Source: Pseudomonas sp. FeN3W (GTDB lineage Bacteria > Pseudomonadota > Gammaproteobacteria > Pseudomonadales > Pseudomonadaceae). From it: 64,000 nucleotides of DNA. How positions within the stretch are numbered: the stretch's first letter is position 1; each line of letters starts with the position of its first letter. Where the stretch lies: positions 248,001 to 312,000 of the forward strand of contig CP136011.1 in the NCBI GenBank assembly GCA_030263805.2, read 5' to 3'. The notes beneath the pieces were generated by a model that was not told the DNA's origin, did no database searches, and was given only the letters and a program-made list of their open reading frames with translations. Below, in pieces: positions 52,560 to 61,686 of the stretch. Position numbers and translations under genes: made by a program.

Positions 52560-54815
52560 TTAGCTTTTTGATACTTCCAAGGCTTCAACCTTCTGGTATC
52601 CACGGGGCAGCATGCTCCCCCGCTTTCCTCGCATGCTACGGTAATGCTCGATATCAGCCGGTTTAAGGGTCATGGTTCGCTTGCCACTCGTGATAACGAG
52701 GCTCTCCTCCGGCTTGAACACGACGACATTAGTCATGAGCTCTTCCCGGCTTGCAGCCCTATCCGTTGGAATATTGATCAGGCGATTGCCTTTGCCTTTG
52801 TTAAGCTGGGGGAGTTCATTGATTCCAAAGACAAGTAGCCTGCCCTCATTGGAAAGCGCTGCCACCAAGCTTGTTTCTGCGTCATCAATCTGAATCGGTT
52901 GCATAACCTTGCTTCCCTCTGGGAGAGAGATAAGCGTTTTGCCTGTCTTATTCTTGGCCTGGATATCCTCACCCTTAGCAATGAATCCATATCCAGCATC
53001 GGACGCCATGAGGTACAGAGCGCTATCCTCTGGCATGAGGACGCATTCGAACGTTGCACCTGGTGGTACACTGAGGCGACCAGTCAATGGCTCGCCCTGC
53101 CCTCGTGCTGATGGTAGAGAATGGGCTGCAAGCGAGTAGCTTCGACCGGTGTTATCAAGGAAAACAGCATACTGATTCGACTTTCCGCAAACCTGCGCCT
53201 TGAAGGCATCTCCAGCCTTGTAGGAAAGCCCTTTGCCATCAACGTCATGACCCTTTGCGCAACGCACCCAACCCTTGTCAGAAAGCACAACCGTTACCGC
53301 TTCTGAAGGCATCAGATCAGTCTCGGACAATGCTTTGGCTTCTGATCGCTCAATCAGAGGGGAGCGACGGTCATCACCGTATAGCTCTGCATCGCGAATG
53401 ATCTCAGATCGTACAAGCCCTTTGAGCTTTAACTCACTCGCAAGAAGCTCAAGAAGCTCAGCTCTTTCCTTGGCTAATTCGTCCTGCTCACCACGAATCT
53501 TCATCTCTTCCAGGCGAGCGAGCTGGCGCAGGCGAGTCTCAAGGATATAGTCAGTCTGAGCCTCTGTTAGCTCAAACCTGGCCATAAGCGCAACCTTTGG
53601 ATGCTCCTCTGTTCGAATAATGTGAATGACTTCATCCAAATTTAGAAAAGCAATCAACAGGCCTTCCAAAAGGTGTAGACGTTTCTCAACCTTATCGAGA
53701 CGGTACTGCAATCGCCGCCTTACCGTGGAAATTCGATAATGCAACCATTCTGAGAGCATCGTGCGCAGATCTTTAACCTGTGGACGACCATCCAGGCCAA
53801 TCACATTCATGTTGACGCGGTAGCTCGATTCAAGCTCGGTGGTCGCAAACAGGTGCTGCATCAAGTCATCCATGTCGATCCGATTGGAGCGCGGAATGAT
53901 TACGATACGGCAAGGATTTTCATGGTCAGATTCGTCCCGCAAGTCAGCCACCATAGGGAGCTTCTTTGCTTGCATCTGTCCGGCGATCTGCTCGATAACC
54001 TTTGACCCTGACACCTGATGCGGCAGAGAGGTGATGACGAGCTCGCCATCCTCTTCTTGGTAAACAGCTCGCATCCTGACCGAACCTTTTCCGGTCTTGT
54101 ACATTTTCATAATGTCGGCGCGTGGCGTAATGATCTCCGCCTCGGTCGGGTAATCAGGTGCCTGAATATGCTCCATCAGCGCCTCAACATCAGCCTCAGG
54201 TTGATCAATCAGACGTACACAGGCTGCGGCCACTTCACGAAGATTGTGGGGTGGCACGTCAGTTGCCATTCCCACAGCGATTCCCATAGTGCCGTTAAGC
54301 AAAAGGTTGGGCAGGCGAGCGGGCAGCGTTGAGGGCTCGTCCATTGTGCCATCGAAGTTAGGAACCCAGTCTACGGTGCCCTGCCCTAACTCAGATAGAA
54401 GCGATTCGGCGTACCGCGAAAGCCGTGCTTCGGTATAACGCATCGCTGCGAATGACTTGGGGTCGTCTGGAGCTCCCCAGTTGCCTTGCCCATCGACCAG
54501 GGTGTATCGATACGAGAAGGGCTGAGCCATGAGTACCATAGCTTCGTAACACGCCGAGTCACCATGTGGATGGTATTTGCCCAACACGTCACCAACGGTG
54601 CGCGCTGATTTCTTGTGCTTTGAATCTGCATCGAGCCCCAATTCACTCATTGCGTAAACAATGCGCCTTTGAACGGGCTTTAGACCATCACCGATATGCG
54701 GAAGCGCACGATCCATGATGACGTACATCGAATAATTCAGGTAGGCCTGTTCGGTGAAATCAGCAAGCGAGCGCTTTTCGACCCCATCCAGACTGTTTTG
54801 CATCACTTCGTTCAT
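52560..54815 (-). CDS. parC: DNA topoisomerase IV subunit A
   Basis: A 751-residue protein colinear with ParC. The catalytic Tyr is Tyr127 in AAMRYTEARLS. The quinolone-determining region GKYHPHGDSACYEAM carries Ser87 and Glu91, the susceptible residues. The breakage-reunion domain and C-terminal beta-pinwheel appear complete. ParC with ParE unlinks replicated circles. The gene lies 23 bases after parE and is probably translated from the same message. Many features are like pseudomonad ParC. Confidence 0.95.
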   Translation of the reverse strand: MNEVMQNSLDGVEKRSLADFTEQAYLNYSMYVIMDRALPHIGDGLKPVQRRIVYAMSELGLDADSKHKKSARTVGDVLGKYHPHGDSACYEAMVLMAQPFSYRYTLVDGQGNWGAPDDPKSFAAMRYTEARLSRYAESLLSELGQGTVDWVPNFDGTMDEPSTLPARLPNLLLNGTMGIAVGMATDVPPHNLREVAAACVRLIDQPEADVEALMEHIQAPDYPTEAEIITPRADIMKMYKTGKGSVRMRAVYQEEDGELVITSLPHQVSGSKVIEQIAGQMQAKKLPMVADLRDESDHENPCRIVIIPRSNRIDMDDLMQHLFATTELESSYRVNMNVIGLDGRPQVKDLRTMLSEWLHYRISTVRRRLQYRLDKVEKRLHLLEGLLIAFLNLDEVIHIIRTEEHPKVALMARFELTEAQTDYILETRLRQLARLEEMKIRGEQDELAKERAELLELLASELKLKGLVRSEIIRDAELYGDDRRSPLIERSEAKALSETDLMPSEAVTVVLSDKGWVRCAKGHDVDGKGLSYKAGDAFKAQVCGKSNQYAVFLDNTGRSYSLAAHSLPSARGQGEPLTGRLSVPPGATFECVLMPEDSALYLMASDAGYGFIAKGEDIQAKNKTGKTLISLPEGSKVMQPIQIDDAETSLVAALSNEGRLLVFGINELPQLNKGKGNRLINIPTDRAASREELMTNVVVFKPEESLVITSGKRTMTLKPADIEHYRSMRGKRGSMLPRGYQKVEALEVSKS

Positions 54816-54838
54816 TTTGAATTTCTCATCGGATGATG

Positions 54839-56737
54839 TTAAAGGGCGACTTCAGCGAGGTTGCCTTTTGTTTCCAGCCACCCCTTGCGGTCACTCGCTC
54901 GCTTTTTGGATAGCAGCATGTCCATGATCTCACTCGTGGACTCAAAATTTTCCAGGGTCAGTTGAACCAGACGCCTGGTGTTAGGATCCATGGTCGTTTC
55001 ACGCAGCTGACCTGGGTTCATCTCACCAAGGCCCTTGAATCGGGTAACCTGAGGGAGTCCCCGCTTCTTTCCAGCTGACAGGCGATCCAATATCGCATCG
55101 CGTTCAGGCTCATCCAGCGCATAAAACTTCTCCTTACCAAGGTCGATTCGGTAAAGAGGTGGCATGGCAATATACACATGCCCGGCAAGCACCAGTGGCC
55201 GGAAATGCTGCATGAACAGTGCACATAGCAAGGTGGCAATGTGCAAACCATCTGAGTCGGCATCGGCCAGTACGCAAATTTTACCGTATCGAAGCTGACT
55301 CAGATCTTCAGAACCTGGATCCATGCCAATCGCCACCGCAATATCATGGACTTCTTGACTGGCAAGCACCTCACCACTATCGACCTCCCAAGTATTAAGG
55401 ATCTTCCCTCGCAAGGGTAGAATCGCCTGATACTCCTTGTCGCGGGCCTGTTTGGCGCTACCCCCTGCCGAATCACCCTCAACAAGGAAAAGCTCTGACC
55501 GCATGGAATCAGATCCAGCGCAGTCTGCCAGCTTGCCAGGAAGCGCGGGGCCCTGAGTGATCTTTTTCCGTTCAACCTTTTTATTGGACTTCAGTCGGCG
55601 ACAGGCATTGCTGATAAAGAACTCTGCAAGCGATTGACCTTTGTCAGGGTTGGCATTGAGCCAAAGACTAAAAGCGTCCTTAACAACACCTGACACGAAT
55701 GAAGCGGCTTCCCGAGAAGAAAGTCTCTCTTTGGTTTGGCCTGAAAACTGAGCTTCTGACATCTTCATGGACAAGACATATCCAATCCTGTCCCAGACAT
55801 CCTCGGGCGCCAGCTTAACGCCACGCGGCATTAAGTTTCTGAATTCGCAGAACTCGCGCATCGCATCGAGCAGCCCCTGCCGCAACCCGTTGACATGGGT
55901 TCCGCCCTGAGCCGTGGGGATCAGGTTAACGTAGCTTTCCTGAACCAGCTCCCCTCCCTCAGGAAGCCATACAAGCGCCCACTCGACTGCCTCCCGCTTA
56001 CCCGCAAGAGAGCCCGTGAAAGGTTCCTCAGGGAAGCGCTCGGCATCTGCACAGGCCTCAACGAGGTAAGATCGAAGGCCGTCTTCATAATGCCACTGAA
56101 TTAGCTCTCCAGAATTCTTATCCTCGAAGGATATTGACAGGCCTGGGCATAAAACGGCTTTTGCCTTCAGCACATGCTTGAGTCGCGATACCGAGAATTT
56201 TGGCGAATCAAAATATTTTGAATCTGGCCAAAAATGAACACTTGTGCCTGATACCCGTTTCGGTGCACTTGCGATTACTGCAAGTTCTGACTGCTTGAAG
56301 CCATCAGCAAAGGACATCTGGTACTCACTGCCATCGCGCTTAACACTGACAACGACCTTCGTAGAAAGCGCGTTTACAACCGAGATCCCGACTCCATGGA
56401 GGCCGCCAGAAAACTCATAGTTTTTATTTGAGAACTTACCCCCAGCATGAAGCTTGGTTAAGATAAGTTCGATACCGCAAACCCCTTCCTCAGGATGGAT
56501 ATCCACGGGCATCCCTCGACCGTCGTCGCTGACCTCCATAGAACCATCCGTGTGAAGTGTCACACTGATATTCTTTGCATGGCCGGCTAGCGCCTCATCA
56601 ACTGAGTTGTCGATGACTTCCTGAGCAAGGTGATTGGGTCTTGTTGTATCTGTATACATGCCAGGTCGACGCTTAACAGGATCAAGTCCCGAAAGAACCT
56701 CGATGGCATCAGCATTATAAGAATTCTGGATTGTCAT
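54839..56737 (-). CDS. parE: DNA topoisomerase IV subunit B
   Basis: The ATG at 56737 has gga at good spacing and gives 632 residues; an ATG at 56743 would add two. The GHKL ATPase motifs are DNSVDEAL, DDGRGMPVD and GGLHGVG, and the Toprim motifs are VEGDSAGG and DADSDG. ParE supplies the ATPase and metal site of topoisomerase IV. It is immediately upstream of parC, an order unlike most chromosomes, where the two are apart. A plasmid or island location is inferred from neighbours. Confidence 0.95.
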   Translation of the reverse strand: MTIQNSYNADAIEVLSGLDPVKRRPGMYTDTTRPNHLAQEVIDNSVDEALAGHAKNISVTLHTDGSMEVSDDGRGMPVDIHPEEGVCGIELILTKLHAGGKFSNKNYEFSGGLHGVGISVVNALSTKVVVSVKRDGSEYQMSFADGFKQSELAVIASAPKRVSGTSVHFWPDSKYFDSPKFSVSRLKHVLKAKAVLCPGLSISFEDKNSGELIQWHYEDGLRSYLVEACADAERFPEEPFTGSLAGKREAVEWALVWLPEGGELVQESYVNLIPTAQGGTHVNGLRQGLLDAMREFCEFRNLMPRGVKLAPEDVWDRIGYVLSMKMSEAQFSGQTKERLSSREAASFVSGVVKDAFSLWLNANPDKGQSLAEFFISNACRRLKSNKKVERKKITQGPALPGKLADCAGSDSMRSELFLVEGDSAGGSAKQARDKEYQAILPLRGKILNTWEVDSGEVLASQEVHDIAVAIGMDPGSEDLSQLRYGKICVLADADSDGLHIATLLCALFMQHFRPLVLAGHVYIAMPPLYRIDLGKEKFYALDEPERDAILDRLSAGKKRGLPQVTRFKGLGEMNPGQLRETTMDPNTRRLVQLTLENFESTSEIMDMLLSKKRASDRKGWLETKGNLAEVAL

Positions 56738-56904
56738 GATCATTCCATGTTAAAGATGTCGCATTCCTGGAGGCACAAGCCCGCCCATGAAGTGCTTTAT
56801 AACGATCCTAGCAGGGAAAATCAAGTCCGGACAACTGTCTATGGGAACTGCGATACCTTAAACTTGCAGTGTTTTGCGTTATCCTGAACAAAAAGGAGCA
56901 GGTC

Positions 56905-58104
56905 ATGACTTTCGATTTCCAAGAATTAGCGACGATACAGATGGAGCTTGAATCCAAGCTTGATGATGTCAAAAAAATGGCTTGTTACCATGACAGAGTC
57001 AAAGCTAAAGATATTCAAGATTTGATAGATCAAGTGATTGCGCTACTGTCGACCTTGTCAAACTCAAATGCACATGCTTTGTACATACAAGCAATTGATG
57101 ACATTGGGCGTCTTCATGAGCATTGCTACCTTAAATTCAATGAAGCAGGAAGTGGATCAGCCACAAAAATGAATGCGTTGATGCGAGAGTGCTCAAGACT
57201 CCCTATAAGAAACATAGAACAAATTGGCTATTACGTACCGCTTAATGATGAAGCCATTATTAATGCCATTAACTCTTACCTTATGAGCGGCGATCTGTTA
57301 CAGGGGGTGCGTAGTTCATTTAAAATAAACCAAGCTGCCTCACTTGCGTTTGCTTTAGGCCGCAACGGAAAACAGGATGCATTCCTATATTTATTAGAAA
57401 CCATTGAGCAAAACCTTAATCGCCTAAAAGATGAGGGCATAAATCAGAAGCAGGCACTTATGTTAAGCCGTTTCGTTGGAGGGTTTTATTTTGACTCCAA
57501 CGCCTTCGAACCTAAAAAAGAGACTACTGAATCGCTGAGAACGGCCTCCCTCAGGCTTCTCACATGGCTGTCGAAAGAACACTACTTAGGATTTTCATAC
57601 CGCTTTGATGATGGCATTGGCGCCATACGCTACGGCCTGCGCGAATTTGGCGAAGCCATTGTGCAAGAGGCATATGGAGGAGAGGCAAATATAATGAAGC
57701 TTTTAAAGCTTAAAGCCGCTTCATCCACGCACTATAAAGACTATTTGAAGAACGATATTAAAAAACTTTCGAGCAAACACGAAGAGCGATTGGCTAAAAC
57801 GCTTATGGCTCTATACATACATGACAATGATGAAGATTCAAGCATCAAAGACTTGAAGCTAACTGAGGCAAATGCGTTAAAGATGGCATCATACCTGGGA
57901 GATATAATAGAAGAAAACCCGCCCGAGAACATCAAGCAGATTTCAGCTGCGAAAATTCAGCGGGTGGCTTCATTGATTGATAGGATTGTCGATCTCGACC
58001 CAGAGTCCATTGAAATAATGCAGCAAAGTAATAGTATGGGTGAATACTTAAGGGTCGCAAGCTCAACAAAACAAAGACAGATTTTAAAAGATCTTGATGT
58101 TTGA
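56905..58104 (+). CDS. Hypothetical protein with the C-terminal tag
   Basis: The ATG at 56905, with aggagcagg upstream, gives 399 residues; the frame is open from 56869. It is a helical soluble protein with no motif I know. Residues KQRQILKDLDV at the end match the shared C-terminal pattern. Its stop overlaps the next small gene (ATGTTTGA), the same junction as between the SMC and MukE-like genes. Confidence 0.75.
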   Translation: MTFDFQELATIQMELESKLDDVKKMACYHDRVKAKDIQDLIDQVIALLSTLSNSNAHALYIQAIDDIGRLHEHCYLKFNEAGSGSATKMNALMRECSRLPIRNIEQIGYYVPLNDEAIINAINSYLMSGDLLQGVRSSFKINQAASLAFALGRNGKQDAFLYLLETIEQNLNRLKDEGINQKQALMLSRFVGGFYFDSNAFEPKKETTESLRTASLRLLTWLSKEHYLGFSYRFDDGIGAIRYGLREFGEAIVQEAYGGEANIMKLLKLKAASSTHYKDYLKNDIKKLSSKHEERLAKTLMALYIHDNDEDSSIKDLKLTEANALKMASYLGDIIEENPPENIKQISAAKIQRVASLIDRIVDLDPESIEIMQQSNSMGEYLRVASSTKQRQILKDLDV

Positions 58105-58234
58105 TACCAAAAAACTATTCTTTGCTCTTAAACCAGATACGAGTTGTCCTGAAGTAAAGCCAGACTATCGTCTCGAAAGAATGGCGCAGATGCTTTTTAG
58201 TCTGCATTTGAGAGAAAAAGAAAAGCCAGACTGA
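58097..58234 (+). CDS. Small protein coupled to the preceding gene
   Basis: A 45-residue frame (MFDTKKLFFALKP...) begins within the stop region of the preceding gene, an 8-base overlap. It is basic and hydrophilic and ends EKEKPD. It has no ribosome site of its own apart from coupling. Too short for a firm call. Confidence 0.4.
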   Translation: MFDTKKLFFALKPDTSCPEVKPDYRLERMAQMLFSLHLREKEKPD

Positions 58235-58304
58235 CGTCTGGAAGAAAAGCAGGGAGCGTCATGGTTACAAAGGTTACACGGCTCAATTTTGCCAAACACC
58301 CATA

Positions 58305-58333
58305 TTGACAACCTGCAAATAGCTAGGTATACT
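58305..58333 (+). promoter_or_regulatory. sigma70 promoter of the exported HExxH protein gene
   Basis: A perfect TTGACA (58305-58310) and TATACT (58328-58333) are spaced by 17 bases, about 35 bases upstream of the ATG at 58369. Confidence 0.8.
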
Positions 58334-58368
58334 AGAACCAACGAAACGGATTATGTCGAGATAAGATC

Positions 58369-59187
58369 ATGAAACTGCTAGCCGCAATCGCAATAACCAT
58401 AGGCATTCTTGCATCAAATGCTTCGCTGGCGGCCAATATCTATACCAAGGGTACTGATGCCCATTTCCTGTCTTCTACGGTAGCAAGCTTGCTGCCTGCT
58501 AACATGATACCCGTAATTGTGGTTGAAAATAATCGTAAAGGCTTTCTTTCACAGGTCAATGCTCATGCCGCCGAGGCTGCTGGCACAAGCATAAACAACA
58601 TAAGCAAGATCTACAGCGCAGATTGGAAAGTAGGCATACCAACCGCTGTCGCCTACGCTGATGTGATAGACCTGACCCGTGAGGCAGACGGCGCGAGCAT
58701 TTGCGTGATGCGTTTCAAGGACAATAGGTATATCAAGGCCGCCCTAATGCATGAAGCAATGCACTGCCGGACTACTCAGCTAGCTGAATGGAACGAATTT
58801 GCACCGCAAGCCAACAAGCTTATCAACCTCCAAATACGAAGCTCGTCTGGAGATTTGATAAGCAAAAAACTGAAGCAATACATACTGGAAGAAGTTCATG
58901 CTCGCATAATGTCCTTTGCGATAATGAAAGAGACCGGTTCGATAGATGATGCGCAATTTTTCATACATCGCCTATCAGCTGAGTTTCCGAAAAATCCTGG
59001 CAAAAACAGCATCAAGCATGCAATATCGATATGCAACGACAATGGAGGGTGTGCTACAGATGCATCAGATTTGATGTCGATACTGGCCGAAGACAAAGGC
59101 TTCATAAGCGCATTTGCCAAAGACGTTGATTCCGCTTACATGTTTCATCTGAAAAAAGGAACTATCGCCTTGTTCAGTCAGAAGTAA
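58369..59187 (+). CDS. Exported putative zinc metalloprotease
   Basis: A 272-residue protein with a signal peptide (cleavage likely after ASLA, residue 21). HEAMH at 128-132 is a HExxH zinc site, and Glu in LEEVHAR about 45 residues on could be the third ligand, as in gluzincins. Four or five Cys (CVMRF, HCRTT, SICNDNGGCA) point to disulfides in the periplasm. The substrate is unknown. It has a consensus promoter and a terminator, so it is a separate transcription unit. Confidence 0.65.
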   Translation: MKLLAAIAITIGILASNASLAANIYTKGTDAHFLSSTVASLLPANMIPVIVVENNRKGFLSQVNAHAAEAAGTSINNISKIYSADWKVGIPTAVAYADVIDLTREADGASICVMRFKDNRYIKAALMHEAMHCRTTQLAEWNEFAPQANKLINLQIRSSSGDLISKKLKQYILEEVHARIMSFAIMKETGSIDDAQFFIHRLSAEFPKNPGKNSIKHAISICNDNGGCATDASDLMSILAEDKGFISAFAKDVDSAYMFHLKKGTIALFSQK

Positions 59188-59222
59188 AAAAGCCAGTCTC
59201 TGTGAGGAGCCTGGCCTTTTTT
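59186..59222. terminator. Imperfect bidirectional terminator
   Basis: AAAAAAGCCAG and CTGGCCTTTTTT pair around a 14-base region, between convergent genes. One base is bulged in the stem. Confidence 0.75.
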
Positions 59223-59234
59223 CATGCCTTGAGC

Positions 59235-61496
59235 TTACGGTTCAAGCCCGGTGTCATACTTACCCTCTTTGGCTTTGATCCCCTTCAGAAATGCATTCTT
59301 GTCCTGAGCACTCTCAAGACCACCAAAGTCATCAGCAGTAGGCATTGACCGCACTGCTCCCTGCTCGACATCTAAAACTGGCACAGTCTTTCCATTTACT
59401 TCTACCCAGTTAATTCTTTCCTCAGGCGAAAGCCCATTCCCACCAAAGTCATCAGCAGTAGGCATTGACCGCACTGCTCCCTGCTCGACATCTAAAACTG
59501 GCACAGTCTTTCCATTTACTTCTACCCAGTTAATTCTTTCCTCAGGCGAAAGCCCATTCTGTGCAAATTCGGCAGTTTTGCCGTTAAGCATATCCCATAC
59601 AGAACGCTCGTCAGTCGTAAGCGTAGCTCTGTACGCAACGTCACGCTCCATAGCCTCGAACAATGCGGTAGTTTGTTCAATAGTATCGCCCATTTTTAAG
59701 CTATCTGCATTCAGATCCTTCTGAAATTCACTATAGCTTTTAGTCTGGTACTGCTCTGGCCCAACGGCAGGCGCAGCCCCATCAGTCGATAATGGAGCAT
59801 TAACTGAAGCAGACACTTGCGGCCCTTCAATTCCCTGAATCATTGCAGAGTCGATGTTGATTTTCTGCCCTGGGAAAATTTGATGCGGGTTGTCTCCGAG
59901 AACCTCCTTGTTCGCTTCATAGATAGCCTTCCATGTTGCATCAATATTCTGGTTTGTAACCTCACCCCCACCAGCCTCGATCTGAGCCTTTGCGATACTC
60001 CAAAGGCTATCACCCTTCTCTACGGTAACAATCGAATTGCCGACAGTAGGTTGTTCAGTCACATCTTGGGCGGGTCGTGCAGTTTGATCAGATGTAATCT
60101 CAGGGGTAGGTTCTACAAAGACGTCCTCACCGCCTGCTTTCGTTCCACTATTGCGCTCTATACCAGATTCGACAATTGCTTCGGATTCTCCCGTAAGCGA
60201 ATCACCTGCTCCTTGAAGTACAGATGCAGCAGCTTGTAACTGCTCACCCAGTTCGCTTTTTGCATCATTAGCCAAATCGGCTACAGCTTCTGTTACCCTT
60301 TCGGAGGCAGAAGAAAGCGTTTCACCTAAATTGACAGTAGCATCCACTGCCGCAGATCCAACTTCCTTGGCAACAGTAGCACTCAAGTCAACCGCATGAC
60401 CGGCGCCCTCAACCAGGTTCGATCCTATGGCTGCACCGCTACCAAAGACCGGCTCGGCACTTTTTGCAATCGAGTCAAAATCAACCTCTTGCATGATCAG
60501 GCCAACAGCCACGACGCCCAGCGCAGCTGCGCCGAATTTCATGTATTTGTTGTCCCACACAGAGCGAGTGCGCTCTTTCATCTCCGAGTAGCCTTTGGAG
60601 ATCAATTCAGTAGGGACGCCCATCTTCTCAAGCGTACTGATGCCCGTTTCCATCGCCGACTTTGTAAAGTTGACGAAAGATTCGTTTTTGGTAAGTGCAC
60701 CTACTACTTCCTTGATCCCCATGACTGCAAGCTTGGTCGCAACACCGCCCGTGGCGATGGAAACACCCCAGCTCACGTAATTTAGTGCTTTACGCCCCGT
60801 ATCGCTGGTCAGCCCTTCGATCAAAACATCCTTTGAGTTACGAAGGCGCTCGCCAAGGGACGGCATGTCTTTTGATGGAAAATCGGATTCGTACTCAGCG
60901 GTGATCGCCATCGTTTGACGGAACTGTTCTGGCATCTGGCCATACTGTTCTGCCGTCATTCCAGATGATTCAACCAGATCTTTTGTCCACTCATCGTTCT
61001 TGATTCTGGTCTGAATGCGATCTTCGACTTCCTTCCAGATGTCTCCATAAGTCGCAACAACTTCGGCCTTGTGCTTAGGGTTCGTGAAGTCTGCGATAGC
61101 AGCCAAAGGATCCTTACTCTTCTTCTTTGCCTCTTCATTGTATAGTTCGGCGAAGTAAGCACTTAGCTCTCCCCGCTTGTGTGCCTCCTTCAAGACCATC
61201 ATCATCTTCATGTGATCGTCAAGATTAAAGTCGTTTAGAGCCTGAAGAGCATCCTCATGTGCCTGTTCTTCAGCATTCAGGCCTGCAACCGTGTTAGCCA
61301 TTTTCTTAATGTCATCAGTGCTGATGGACTCAGGCTCAGTTGCGCTCGCTTGAGATGGGTCTACTGTGTCGGTTGAAATTTCAGCAGGTTGCTCGACAGC
61401 TTCGGCTGCCGTCGCCTGAATGTTTTCAGGTGCAGACTGGGTCTCAGGCGTTACGACCTGTTCTTCAATTACTTCTTTATTGTTTTCGGTAGCCAT
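59235..61496 (-). CDS. Large LysM protein with a central membrane segment and an exact tandem repeat
   Basis: A 753-residue protein. Residues 1-70 are acidic and disordered; 70-300 helical; about 320-340 is a hydrophobic stretch (FGAAALGVVAVGLIM). Then comes an Ala/Ser/Glu-rich spacer with amphipathic helices, and a LysM domain near 495-555 (VEKGDSLWSIAKA ... IFPGQKINI) that binds glycan such as peptidoglycan. Near the C-terminus a 40-residue unit occurs twice, identical even in DNA. There is no N-terminal signal peptide, so the protein may span the membrane by its middle segment, or be exported otherwise. LysM proteins of plasmids and phages often act in conjugation or lysis. Confidence 0.8.
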   Translation of the reverse strand: MATENNKEVIEEQVVTPETQSAPENIQATAAEAVEQPAEISTDTVDPSQASATEPESISTDDIKKMANTVAGLNAEEQAHEDALQALNDFNLDDHMKMMMVLKEAHKRGELSAYFAELYNEEAKKKSKDPLAAIADFTNPKHKAEVVATYGDIWKEVEDRIQTRIKNDEWTKDLVESSGMTAEQYGQMPEQFRQTMAITAEYESDFPSKDMPSLGERLRNSKDVLIEGLTSDTGRKALNYVSWGVSIATGGVATKLAVMGIKEVVGALTKNESFVNFTKSAMETGISTLEKMGVPTELISKGYSEMKERTRSVWDNKYMKFGAAALGVVAVGLIMQEVDFDSIAKSAEPVFGSGAAIGSNLVEGAGHAVDLSATVAKEVGSAAVDATVNLGETLSSASERVTEAVADLANDAKSELGEQLQAAASVLQGAGDSLTGESEAIVESGIERNSGTKAGGEDVFVEPTPEITSDQTARPAQDVTEQPTVGNSIVTVEKGDSLWSIAKAQIEAGGGEVTNQNIDATWKAIYEANKEVLGDNPHQIFPGQKINIDSAMIQGIEGPQVSASVNAPLSTDGAAPAVGPEQYQTKSYSEFQKDLNADSLKMGDTIEQTTALFEAMERDVAYRATLTTDERSVWDMLNGKTAEFAQNGLSPEERINWVEVNGKTVPVLDVEQGAVRSMPTADDFGGNGLSPEERINWVEVNGKTVPVLDVEQGAVRSMPTADDFGGLESAQDKNAFLKGIKAKEGKYDTGLEP
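59320..59559 (-). repeat. Two exact 120-bp tandem copies
   Basis: Bases 59320-59439 and 59440-59559 are identical, in frame, and encode 40 residues each (NGLSPEERINWVEVNGKT...). The absence of any change between copies points to recent duplication or ongoing slippage. Confidence 0.95.
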
Positions 61497-61686
61497 GAGT
61501 GAGCCTCTTCTATATAGCTTCTATTGTCATATTATCAGCGGTATTCAAGGTGAGGCAAGCGAAAGAACCGGTTATTTCTTATCTTTTAGGCCAAGCTGAC
61601 CAAGGCATCACGACGCTTAGAAATTGATTGATCGATGTTTATCGTATGGACAATAATGCTGATATAGAAAACCTTGAGTGAACGTC

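Noticed and set aside
53275..53550. A 91-codon plus-strand frame
   Set aside because: It is antisense to parC and rich in Ser/Arg, as shadows of conserved genes usually are.
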